A model generated the notes under the pieces. It saw nothing but the letters and a program-made list of their open reading frames with translations, was not told the DNA's origin and did not search any database. This document shows positions 7,728-15,540 of a stretch of 26,526 nt of DNA, piece by piece; within the stretch, counting starts at the first letter, position 1; each line of letters opens with the position of its first letter. This DNA is from JBDNFP01 sp041689775 (GTDB lineage: Bacteria; Bacteroidota; Bacteroidia; Cytophagales; Spirosomataceae). The translations under genes and the position numbers were made by a program. The stretch is from assembly GCA_041689775.1 (NCBI GenBank), contig JBDNFP010000335.1, forward strand, positions 1-26,526, in the 5' to 3' direction.

Positions 7728-9314
7728 CTACTTTTGGTAGGCCGGGTTATAGGCCTCTCTTTCTTTAAAGCCATCAAAAGATCGCATTTTACCAAAGCGA
7801 GGGTAGCTATCGAAGACGTCTCCATTCTTTCCGGTTCGGGGGTCACCCTGCGCCACGAGCTGTTGGCTGAGCATCTCCGCCATTTTCTTTCTCACGGTAG
7901 TATACTGCTTTTGCCCGGCCAGATTATGCAGGCAGCCGGGGTCTTTACGAATATCGTACAGCTCTTGGGCTGGCCGTTTCTGAAACCCTATTTGGAATAA
8001 ATCAGGCCATTGGGTACGTCCGTGGATCATCACTTCCTTACTCGGCGAATCGTCAATATCTTCGTAACCGAATACGATGGCCTTTAAGTCTTTACCATTT
8101 TCAGCAATCGCCGCAGGGTTCGCGGGAGGAGGGTCGCCGAGTGGCCAGCGGTCGGGTTTGAAATTTTGGATAAATAAGTAGTCAGCCGTACGAATGGCGC
8201 GGGCCGGATAGCCCAGATTATCCGGTCGGGCGTGGGTATGTCGTTCCCGGCCAGTAAGTACTATTTTCCGGTCAGGATCAATTAACCCAGACTTTAATGA
8301 GTTCAAAATCGGCATTAAGCTTTTGGCCGACATAGCCGAAAAGGGGGTAGTCTGTCCGAACTCCATAAACGTTGGGGCCAGATCAATCAGACTCACGAGA
8401 TCATCACTCACCCTGTTTCCTTTGATGCCCGGACCGCAGATTGCCAGTGGTACGTGGGTACCGTACTCCTGTAAATTGGCCTTGGCGTAGGGAAAAGGCA
8501 TACCGTTATCGGCGGTGACTACCACAATCGTATTCTCCCATTCGCCGGCATCTTTCAGGATTTGCACCATCTTGGCCAACTGCTGATCAAACCAGGCAAT
8601 TTCGAGGGCATAGTCCAGAAAATCCTGCCGGATTGAGTCGGTATCGGGCAGGAAGGGAGGTAATATGATATCTTTTTTCGTTAGTCCATTCATAGTACCC
8701 GACCCGTATTCGTACACCCGGTGGGGTTCCTGCGCGCCAAACCAAAAGAAGAAGGGTTTCTCGCTGGGTCGGGCCTCCATAAATGTTTTGAAGTTGCCTA
8801 CGTAGTCGGTTTTGTTAATTCCGGTGTAGGGCACTTTATGTTTTTTCTGGTTGTACTCAGGCCCCACGGGGTTCTGCTTCCAGCCCGAGTCTTCCCAATT
8901 TCCAGGTCCCCAGGGCTTTCCGGTATAACCCCTGAAATAGCCCACCATTTCAAGCGCATCCGTAAAAACCGGGTACTTATTTGGGAAATAACTACTGTGG
9001 GTGCCAGCTTCTTCTAGTTGCCAGATGTTGCGCCCGGTAAGCAGTGCCGCCCGCGAAGGACTACATTGAGGGGCCGCTACAAATGCATTCGTAAACAATA
9101 CCCCCTGCTGGGCAATGGCATCAAAAGTAGGGGTTTGAAATAACTTAGAACCGTACGCTCCGGCGTGAGGATACGACTGATCGTCGGCGATGGCAAACAA
9201 AATATTGGGGCGCTTGGCCGCTACTTTGACCTGGGAAGTGCGAAAGCTGAATAACACTCCCACGGATATCACACAGGCAAAGAGAAACAGTAGTAGCTGA
9301 GGCGATTTTTTCAT
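7728..9314 (-). CDS. Heparan N-sulfatase-like sulfatase (SGSH-like)
   Basis: This 528-residue sulfatase resembles N-sulfoglucosamine sulfohydrolase. It has Asp44-Asp45 within ADDQSYPHAGAYG, CSPSR with catalytic Cys84, a Gly-Lys-Pro-Trp-Gly-Pro-Gly motif (Lys133), EPHR (His198-Arg199) and Asp269-Asn270 in ADNGMPFPYAK. The PHAGAYG and DNGxPFP blocks are the features shared with human SGSH. Family members act on N-sulfated and some O-sulfated amino sugars, so substrate identity is not fixed. The N-terminus is a signal peptide or anchor. Its ATG overlaps the TGA of the lyase-like gene by 4 bp (ATGA), so the two are probably translationally coupled and act on the same glycan. Confidence 0.9.
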   Translation of the reverse strand: MKKSPQLLLFLFACVISVGVLFSFRTSQVKVAAKRPNILFAIADDQSYPHAGAYGSKLFQTPTFDAIAQQGVLFTNAFVAAPQCSPSRAALLTGRNIWQLEEAGTHSSYFPNKYPVFTDALEMVGYFRGYTGKPWGPGNWEDSGWKQNPVGPEYNQKKHKVPYTGINKTDYVGNFKTFMEARPSEKPFFFWFGAQEPHRVYEYGSGTMNGLTKKDIILPPFLPDTDSIRQDFLDYALEIAWFDQQLAKMVQILKDAGEWENTIVVVTADNGMPFPYAKANLQEYGTHVPLAICGPGIKGNRVSDDLVSLIDLAPTFMEFGQTTPFSAMSAKSLMPILNSLKSGLIDPDRKIVLTGRERHTHARPDNLGYPARAIRTADYLFIQNFKPDRWPLGDPPPANPAAIAENGKDLKAIVFGYEDIDDSPSKEVMIHGRTQWPDLFQIGFQKRPAQELYDIRKDPGCLHNLAGQKQYTTVRKKMAEMLSQQLVAQGDPRTGKNGDVFDSYPRFGKMRSFDGFKEREAYNPAYQK

Positions 9315-11884
9315 TTTTTGATCTCTGATTTTTTATAAAGAAGTACTTGCTGAACTGACAAGGGTAGCTCCTCGCTCGCTTCCTGGAAGTGCGGCTTACC
9401 TTTACCTAATTCCACGAGTTTGGTACTACCCGGAATTATTCCCTGGTAGGTTTTCCCGGCTAACTGTACCGACCCTACCGTCGAGAAGGAGGTTTGGGCA
9501 TCCGTTATTCTCAATTCTGCCGGGCCATTTAGCCCTAGTTGGGCCGAAACTTGCCACTCCCCTACCCTAATGGTTACCTTCTCATCTCCTACCGAGGAGA
9601 CTATTTTGGGCTGACTTACTCCCAAAGCACCTACCTGCACGACGGACAAAAACCGCATCTTACTCGATTTTACTTTATTGGTAGCTTTTAGGTGCCATTG
9701 GTTGTCCTCGTATTCCCTCACCTCCCCGTCTTCGTCTAATCGGCCAATAACGTTTACGGCGGGTATCTCAAAAGTATCAGCAACGGCCCACTCCACCGGA
9801 AGGGTACTCCATAACCCACCCTGACCCGTTGATTTTTCAAACTGGGACGTGAATTGATTTTGGGCTGCATCTAAATTCAATTTCTTCATACTGTGAATCA
9901 ACCACGACCAATTTACGGGTCGATCAGCTTCCAGTTCATCATAAATAACCACGATACCCGGTTGCAGAAGTACCAGATGCCGATCAAACTTCGTAAGCCC
10001 ATATTCCTCATTCGTTTCTTTACTTCGGTAAGCATTGGAAGCGTCTCCTTTGACGTAAGATAGGCGCTCGCCCTGCACGAAGCGAGTCAGCATCCCGAAC
10101 GCCTCGGTGCTATACGGCTGTCCAGCTCCTTCGATCAGGATACCGTTACTTCCTTTGGTGTGTTTGTTCCACCCCAACCGATGCGGGTCGTTCATGTCAA
10201 TTTTATAGCCCGTTCGGTAGAAGGTCTTTTCTCCCCCGTATACCATGTTGAAGGTATTCTGATCAGCGATCATGTGCCCGTACGAGCCGTATGGACTGGA
10301 CCTCATGGTTACCATCAGATCTTTTTCGGTCTGCATGGGGCGCGTATGCATCGCCACGACTCCGGATTCTTTGAAAAGATGTGCCATTGGCAAATCTTTG
10401 GACTGATACTCCGGAAGCGATAAGGCCGGTGTCTTCGTAAGCCTGAACCACCGCAAAATATTATTTCGGGAAAGATCAATGGGCTCGTATTTTCTGCACT
10501 GATCGGCGTACCAGGCAGCCGAGGGGTAACGGGTTAGTTTGGCTAATTCCTCAGCGAAGGCTACGTACTCAATCCCCGGTTTTTTGAGGGTCTCATTATT
10601 ATCACCGTAGCCATCCGCCACTGAGCCGGGCGGCATGCCGTACACCATCCAATCAATTTGATTCTTGTACCAAGGATGGGCGTTTACGAAGTCGAAACCA
10701 GTGTATTTTTTGATAAACATCGGAATATCCAGCAGCGTCTCCATATTCATGCGAAAGTAGGACGCCCCGTTCACCCAGCCGCCATCATTTCCGCCTAAGA
10801 TCGGTGAGCGCGTAAGGAATAGTTCATAGGCATAACTCAACCACAGGGAAGCTTCCGGCTCGTCGCCCTGCAAAACTAATGCACTTTGAAAAAAGTAATG
10901 CAGAATATGCTGCCACACGTGGGCGCTCAGTACCCGTACCTCGATATTATTTTTCCAATCCTGATAAAATTCTTCTACCCGAATTCGTATACTATGCCGA
11001 AAAACTTCCCGTTCGGCTGGGGTCAGTCGATCGTAAAAGGTATCGTAGACGAGGGCGAGCGCCATCATAAAGCGCGAATCGCCAAAGTCGCTCAAACGTG
11101 TTACTTTGTCCGGGTCCCAGGGTGCTACTTCCCTGCCAATAGCCAATGCCTTTTCGGCAAAACGTTCGTCTCCCGTCAGAGCATAGGCCTGGCATAAACT
11201 CGCCACATTATAGTACACCCGATTGCCCAAAAACATGCTCGCCAATTTAATGATCAGTTTATTCTTTATTTCATCATCAATCAGCTTATTGGCTACTCCT
11301 TCATCTTCTCGGGGTAATGGTATTTTGAGGGCTTCTTCGGCCTCCGCCAGAATGGCGTTGATATCTGCGTTGCGGGGTCGATTTTGCAAGTTGCTAAGTT
11401 CGGAACTACCGTGCGCTAGCAATCTAGGGTGATCCCGGGGAATGGCCGCTACAAAAACCTCCGGTGCAGGATAAGCCATTGGCAAGGCCTTTTCTGTGAT
11501 CTTAAAACGATTCAGGCCAAACCATTTTTCACCCACTTTTCGGTATTGCCAGTACCATAGTCCAATAGCCAGCTTTTGGTGCGGGTTATACATAGCCCAC
11601 TCGGTTTTGGCCTCAGTAAAGACGGGAGATTTTTGAAAGGTAGAGTCCTGCGAAAGGCGTACTTCGTATTCTACCTTATTCCTTTTCTCAAACGGCCAGC
11701 GCAGAGAAATTGGGTTAAAGGTCACCTCTACCCCACCCGTTGGAATTGGGTAGGTTTGATGCCGATTGAACGGAGCAGGTAACCACCCATTCGTTTTCTG
11801 AGCAAGTACCGGATGGATCACTAGCACCACAAATACAAGCTGTAACAGCACTAGCTTCAACCCATTATTGAATAGTAATCTCAT
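9311..11884 (-). CDS. DUF4962/heparinase II/III-like polysaccharide lyase
   Basis: This is an 857-residue secreted protein with a signal peptide ending near residue 28 (VLA-Q). The order is an N-terminal beta domain (about 30-145, DUF4962 start), an alpha/alpha toroid (about 150-480) and a C-terminal heparinase II/III-type beta-sandwich (about 500-850). Candidate catalytic or metal residues are His322 and His326 (SAHVWQHI), the GYGDNN motif at 425-430 and His537 in YGSYGHMIADQNTF, which resembles the His-x-x-Asp-x-Asn-x-Phe block of heparinases. Relatives cleave uronic-acid polysaccharides (GAGs, alginate or ulvan-like) by beta-elimination, or epimerise uronates. It is the only plausible backbone-cleaving enzyme in the operon. 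Exact PL family not assigned. Confidence 0.85.
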   Translation of the reverse strand: MRLLFNNGLKLVLLQLVFVVLVIHPVLAQKTNGWLPAPFNRHQTYPIPTGGVEVTFNPISLRWPFEKRNKVEYEVRLSQDSTFQKSPVFTEAKTEWAMYNPHQKLAIGLWYWQYRKVGEKWFGLNRFKITEKALPMAYPAPEVFVAAIPRDHPRLLAHGSSELSNLQNRPRNADINAILAEAEEALKIPLPREDEGVANKLIDDEIKNKLIIKLASMFLGNRVYYNVASLCQAYALTGDERFAEKALAIGREVAPWDPDKVTRLSDFGDSRFMMALALVYDTFYDRLTPAEREVFRHSIRIRVEEFYQDWKNNIEVRVLSAHVWQHILHYFFQSALVLQGDEPEASLWLSYAYELFLTRSPILGGNDGGWVNGASYFRMNMETLLDIPMFIKKYTGFDFVNAHPWYKNQIDWMVYGMPPGSVADGYGDNNETLKKPGIEYVAFAEELAKLTRYPSAAWYADQCRKYEPIDLSRNNILRWFRLTKTPALSLPEYQSKDLPMAHLFKESGVVAMHTRPMQTEKDLMVTMRSSPYGSYGHMIADQNTFNMVYGGEKTFYRTGYKIDMNDPHRLGWNKHTKGSNGILIEGAGQPYSTEAFGMLTRFVQGERLSYVKGDASNAYRSKETNEEYGLTKFDRHLVLLQPGIVVIYDELEADRPVNWSWLIHSMKKLNLDAAQNQFTSQFEKSTGQGGLWSTLPVEWAVADTFEIPAVNVIGRLDEDGEVREYEDNQWHLKATNKVKSSKMRFLSVVQVGALGVSQPKIVSSVGDEKVTIRVGEWQVSAQLGLNGPAELRITDAQTSFSTVGSVQLAGKTYQGIIPGSTKLVELGKGKPHFQEASEELPLSVQQVLLYKKSEIKK

Positions 11885-11933
11885 CTAGTTGTTTCTTTTC
11901 TTAACCGTGGTCTACTTCTATAATTTACTACAA

Positions 11934-12003
11934 CTTCCATCCTCCTCTTCTCCATTCCTCCCTGCTCCTTTTCTACCTCCAACCTCACCTTCTTCCTTCT
12001 CTT
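11934..12003 (-). other. Purine-rich untranslated leader
   Basis: The 122-bp gap between the DUF1961 and lyase genes holds a 70-nt tract that is about 90% pyrimidine on the plus strand, so about 90% purine in the operon mRNA. It has GGAGG at three places (plus-strand CCTCC at 11941-11945, 11957-11961, 11976-11980). The nearest of these is 57 nt before the lyase ATG, too far for a normal ribosome-binding site. Function unknown. Confidence 0.45.
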
Positions 12004-12006
12004 AAA

Positions 12007-12738
12007 TTAATCCTCCAACTGCCAAACTCTGAAATTTCGGTAGCGGAAATGAGACCATTTCATTTGCCGAAAGCCCATTTTACCGCCACCAAGTACCTTG
12101 CCGTACGTCTTACCATCATCCTTCCAGTTGATGACCTCCCGGCCATCGATAAAAAGTTGAATATGTCCTTCGTCTTTGACCAGCGTAAGTTTATGAATGG
12201 CTTCCGAGTCTTTGGGGATACCTTCCGGCCCCTGAAAGACTAAATTAAACCCCTCGTTTTTACGAAGGTGGGCCAACTCCCGTTCGGGCGTTTCGGGGTT
12301 ATCGGTATAGTAGGAAGTGTGGTAGCAGTTGAGTGCCACCTTAGTATAGTTTCGAAAAGTACCGTCGCGGGTCGGCAATGAAGGGTCAAAAACATCCTCC
12401 CCATTGATTCCCTTGGCCGAAAAAAACATAATGATCAGGCCACCATCCTTGTCCAGATTCTGGGCTTCCCACTCGGCCACGAAATTACCCGGGAAGTCTT
12501 CGGGACACCAATACACGTGGTGGTACTCTTTATCTTTGGAGAATAGCTCCATCCAACCGTCTTGCACTTTTACCGTACCCGGTCCTTCCATCACCCAACC
12601 TTTCACCGACTCCGATGAATTAAAGGTATTTTCGTACACCAACTTCCCTTTGGGATAAACCAGCATATTGGATTGGCCGTATACCACTACTCCCTGGATT
12701 AGTGCTAAAAAGCTAATAATTACTGTTTTTACTTTCAT
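12007..12738 (-). CDS. DUF1961 family protein (YesU-like jelly roll)
   Basis: This 243-residue secreted protein has a signal peptide ending near residue 21 (VYG-Q). The rest is all-beta in character, with the DUF1961 pattern: VYENTFNS near the start, a Trp-Glu-Ala-Gln strand, an Asn-Tyr-Thr-Lys-Val-Ala-Leu-Asn-Cys-Tyr-His run, LFIDGREV and a C-terminal FRYRNFRVWQL. The founding relative, Bacillus YesU, lies in a pectin-degradation locus; the fold is concanavalin-like, which suits glycan binding or an unproven lyase/hydrolase activity. Only 2 bp separate it from the preceding beta-propeller gene, so the two are tightly co-expressed. Specific function unknown. Confidence 0.8.
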   Translation of the reverse strand: MKVKTVIISFLALIQGVVVYGQSNMLVYPKGKLVYENTFNSSESVKGWVMEGPGTVKVQDGWMELFSKDKEYHHVYWCPEDFPGNFVAEWEAQNLDKDGGLIIMFFSAKGINGEDVFDPSLPTRDGTFRNYTKVALNCYHTSYYTDNPETPERELAHLRKNEGFNLVFQGPEGIPKDSEAIHKLTLVKDEGHIQLFIDGREVINWKDDGKTYGKVLGGGKMGFRQMKWSHFRYRNFRVWQLED

Positions 12739-12740
12739 GG

Positions 12741-14126
12741 TTACAGCACCTCTTTTAGATTAGCAACGAATACCTGACGTACCATTTCCGGGGCGCCGTT
12801 GAAACAAATTTCTGAGTAGTTGCGGCTCCAGGCGGGGTGCGGATCCAGCTTGTGTTGACTTCCACCGGTTGCCCGGTCTTCGGGTAGATACTGGTTTTTC
12901 CCACCCCCAACATCGGTTGGTATGGTACAGAGTTGCAGCTCCGAATCATTGTTTAAATTCAGCAGTCGAATAGGTATCTCCCCGTTTTCGCCTACCACGT
13001 ACGTTTGCTTAGGGTAGGCATCCGATAACAAGTAAGTAGAAGTCGGCTCCACCGAAGGATGACCACTTCCCAGATGTTTTTCGCTTAATACCTTGAAGTC
13101 GCTTCCATCGTAGCGAAATGAACAAAATAGCATATCGTTGAGGCCCAACCAGGCGGGTATGCAGTTCATGATAATACGCTCCCCGTCGGGGTGCCAATTG
13201 GGGTGATTACCCGACCCTCCCAGCCGGGCTTTGTGGTTCCAGTGTTCTTGCGAAAGGCATTGTTTGAGGTTTTTGCCGTCCATATCCATCGTAAACAAAG
13301 ATGCATTTCGGCCTTTGCCGTTAATCTGCGCCCGAAAAACCTGCATAATCCGCGTGTTTTGGGGATTATACTTAGAATGAAACAGGTACCCAATACCATC
13401 TTCGTACACATCGCCGTCTTCGGCCGCATTAAAGAAATCCTGTAAAGGTCGTAGCAGCTTTCTTTTGTTGGTCGTCAGGTCCGTTTTCCATAAACCTTCG
13501 CTATTCATTTCGTCTTTCGTAAACGGGATTGGGCTACCCGACGGCGGATCAGGTACTGCGTAGCCGTACTGATGGATATTCATGTTTCTCAGCTCCGGAC
13601 TGATCACTGATTTTTCATCGGGTGCTAGGTCATATTTAGCTCCAGCATAGGCTTTCACCTTGCCCGTTTCCAGGTCTAGTCGGACGCAAACGGGTATTTC
13701 GTTGATAACATCATTGGTATAGAGGTAGCGATCCGAAGTATTCCCCCATTGTACGTTAGCTCCCAACTGAAATGACCAGCCTTTGGTACTATACACCGTA
13801 CGAATGGCCTGCTCCTGTAAGTCAATCACACATATTTCAGCGGCATCGCCCCAAACCGGTTTTTTCCGTTGGTAGGGTAGCTTGGTTACGACCAGGTAAC
13901 GTCCCGAAGGGCTCCAAGGACACACATCATAGAAGGTATGCAGATAAAAGCCGCCATCAGGGGTTACCTTTGTAACAGGAGCGGCAAAGTCACCTTTTCG
14001 GTAGGGTTTAAAATCGTAATTCTGCCAGGCAGTAGCCTTGTACTGACCAGCCCACACGTTGGGACCGGTCAGCCAGACGGCCAGGCCAGCCGTGGTTGTT
14101 TGTATAAATTCTCGACGGTTTATCAA
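12741..14126 (-). CDS. Tat-exported PD40 beta-propeller, oligogalacturonate-lyase-like
   Basis: This is a 461-residue protein with a twin-arginine leader (NRREFIQ, residues 3-9, then a weakly hydrophobic stretch to about 26). The remainder has WD40-like/TolB-type blades (WSPSGRYLVV at 71-80, NWHPDGERIIM at 310-320, PHPAWSRNYSEICF near 429-442) and the HLGSGHPSVEP motif at 351-361. These resemble PL22 oligogalacturonate lyase, a periplasmic Mn-dependent beta-propeller acting on short uronates. PL22 uses a His/Gln metal cluster; His356, His425 and His430 are candidates here, but the His-Pro-His triplet is Asp-Pro-His. It may be a divergent oligouronate lyase or a non-catalytic propeller. Confidence 0.75.
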   Translation of the reverse strand: MINRREFIQTTTAGLAVWLTGPNVWAGQYKATAWQNYDFKPYRKGDFAAPVTKVTPDGGFYLHTFYDVCPWSPSGRYLVVTKLPYQRKKPVWGDAAEICVIDLQEQAIRTVYSTKGWSFQLGANVQWGNTSDRYLYTNDVINEIPVCVRLDLETGKVKAYAGAKYDLAPDEKSVISPELRNMNIHQYGYAVPDPPSGSPIPFTKDEMNSEGLWKTDLTTNKRKLLRPLQDFFNAAEDGDVYEDGIGYLFHSKYNPQNTRIMQVFRAQINGKGRNASLFTMDMDGKNLKQCLSQEHWNHKARLGGSGNHPNWHPDGERIIMNCIPAWLGLNDMLFCSFRYDGSDFKVLSEKHLGSGHPSVEPTSTYLLSDAYPKQTYVVGENGEIPIRLLNLNNDSELQLCTIPTDVGGGKNQYLPEDRATGGSQHKLDPHPAWSRNYSEICFNGAPEMVRQVFVANLKEVL

Positions 14127-14137
14127 TGGAAATATTT

Positions 14138-15493
14138 TTAATCTCTGTAAAGTATCATTTCAGTGGCTAGGTGGTCGCCTTGGGTTCTCATCCATTCGGA
14201 TAACTTGCGGTACAGCTTCGCCAGTAACTGCTGATTTTCCCGGCTGCCATCCGTTGCCAGATTGTGAAGCTCATAGGGATCATTTGCAAGATCGTATAAT
14301 TCAAACAGGGGTCGTTTTTTATAGGCTTTGGCCCGTTCTACCATGATCGGATTATTGCTATTTCTCCATGAGTCCAATATGCCAAGCGGATCAATCACGG
14401 CCCGTTCGTCGCGCGCATCCATACTTTCCAGCGCCAGCATATTCTGAAAGCGCAGATTGACCAGTAGTTTTTTATCTCCCTGAATGATACTACGAATGGG
14501 GTACTCATTTCCGCCTTCTACTCCCAAATTAGTATAGGCTGCATACACTTCTTCGTGGAGCTGCTTCTGCTGTTGTTTCCACAAGGGTAGCAAACTTTTG
14601 CCATCCAGATCAGCCACAGGGGCATGCCCCGCTACCTCCAATATAGTAGGTAAAACATCCACCAGACTTACCAGCGCGTCGGAGGTAGTAGCGGGTTGTA
14701 CTACTCCCGGCCACTTCACGATAAAAGGCACTTTGATTCCCTGCTCGTACAGCGTCCATTTGGCAAAGGGAAAGGCTGGTCCGTGGTCGCTGGTATAAAT
14801 TTGAACCGTATTCTGATCCTTACCATACTTTTGCAGCCAATACATATACGCCCCCAACTCGTGGTCGAGCATTGTCACATGATCGTAGTAAGCAGCGGTA
14901 TATTTTAGCGTTTCCTTGTTAACTGGCAACCATAGCTTAGGTTGAACCTTACCAAAGCCCCCTTTCATATTGAAGTAGGGCTGGTGAGGAGCGTTAAACG
15001 CCACAATCAGGCAGAACGGTTTCTCACCAGAATTCTTCAAAAAAGCGGGTACCTCATCCCGTTCAATGTAGGTAAACGGAAAGGCGGCCTCGGGCTTTAC
15101 GTGCACTTTTCCCGCCAATACTACTTCATACCCTACTTTGGCGAGATAGCCCGGTAGCGTAGTAACACCCTCGCGAATAGATCCGTGGTTACGATCACCC
15201 CCGTTTCGGTGGGGATACAATCCAGTGTAGAGAGCCAAGCGCGACGGAGCACAAACCGGTACGGGCGTGTAGGCCCGGGTAAACTTCATACCCTCGGCGG
15301 CCATCTGATCCAAAACCGGAGTTTTCAGGTCAGGATTTCCGTAACACCCTGCATCCTCCTGCCCATGATCATCAGATAAAAAAATGACGATATTTGGTTG
15401 CTTTACCTTGGGTGTAAGCCCAGACATGCTACTGACCGAGAGTATGGTCAAAGAACAAAGAAACAAAATTAAAAATGGGATTCTCTTAATCAT
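14138..15493 (-). CDS. Sulfatase (S1 family, heparan-sulfatase-like)
   Basis: This is a 451-residue exported sulfatase with an intact set of active-site residues: Asp41-Asp42 (LSDDHGQEDAGCYG), CAPSR with catalytic Cys81, Lys129 and His131 in AGKVHVK, His170 in NAPHQPY, Asp236-His237 in TSDHGPAFPFAK and Lys245. The DDHGxxDxGCYG and GLYPHRNGG blocks place it near the SGSH/heparan-sulfatase branch, though shorter than its neighbour at 7728-9314. The N-terminus is a signal peptide without an obvious lipobox. It sits between GH92 (47 bp upstream) and the propeller gene (11 bp downstream), so mannose removal and desulfation are probably consecutive steps. Confidence 0.92.
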   Translation of the reverse strand: MIKRIPFLILFLCSLTILSVSSMSGLTPKVKQPNIVIFLSDDHGQEDAGCYGNPDLKTPVLDQMAAEGMKFTRAYTPVPVCAPSRLALYTGLYPHRNGGDRNHGSIREGVTTLPGYLAKVGYEVVLAGKVHVKPEAAFPFTYIERDEVPAFLKNSGEKPFCLIVAFNAPHQPYFNMKGGFGKVQPKLWLPVNKETLKYTAAYYDHVTMLDHELGAYMYWLQKYGKDQNTVQIYTSDHGPAFPFAKWTLYEQGIKVPFIVKWPGVVQPATTSDALVSLVDVLPTILEVAGHAPVADLDGKSLLPLWKQQQKQLHEEVYAAYTNLGVEGGNEYPIRSIIQGDKKLLVNLRFQNMLALESMDARDERAVIDPLGILDSWRNSNNPIMVERAKAYKKRPLFELYDLANDPYELHNLATDGSRENQQLLAKLYRKLSEWMRTQGDHLATEMILYRD

Positions 15494-15540
15494 CGTTTTT
15501 ACAGTGAACTACCCACCCACGCCAGAGGTGATGGGATGGG

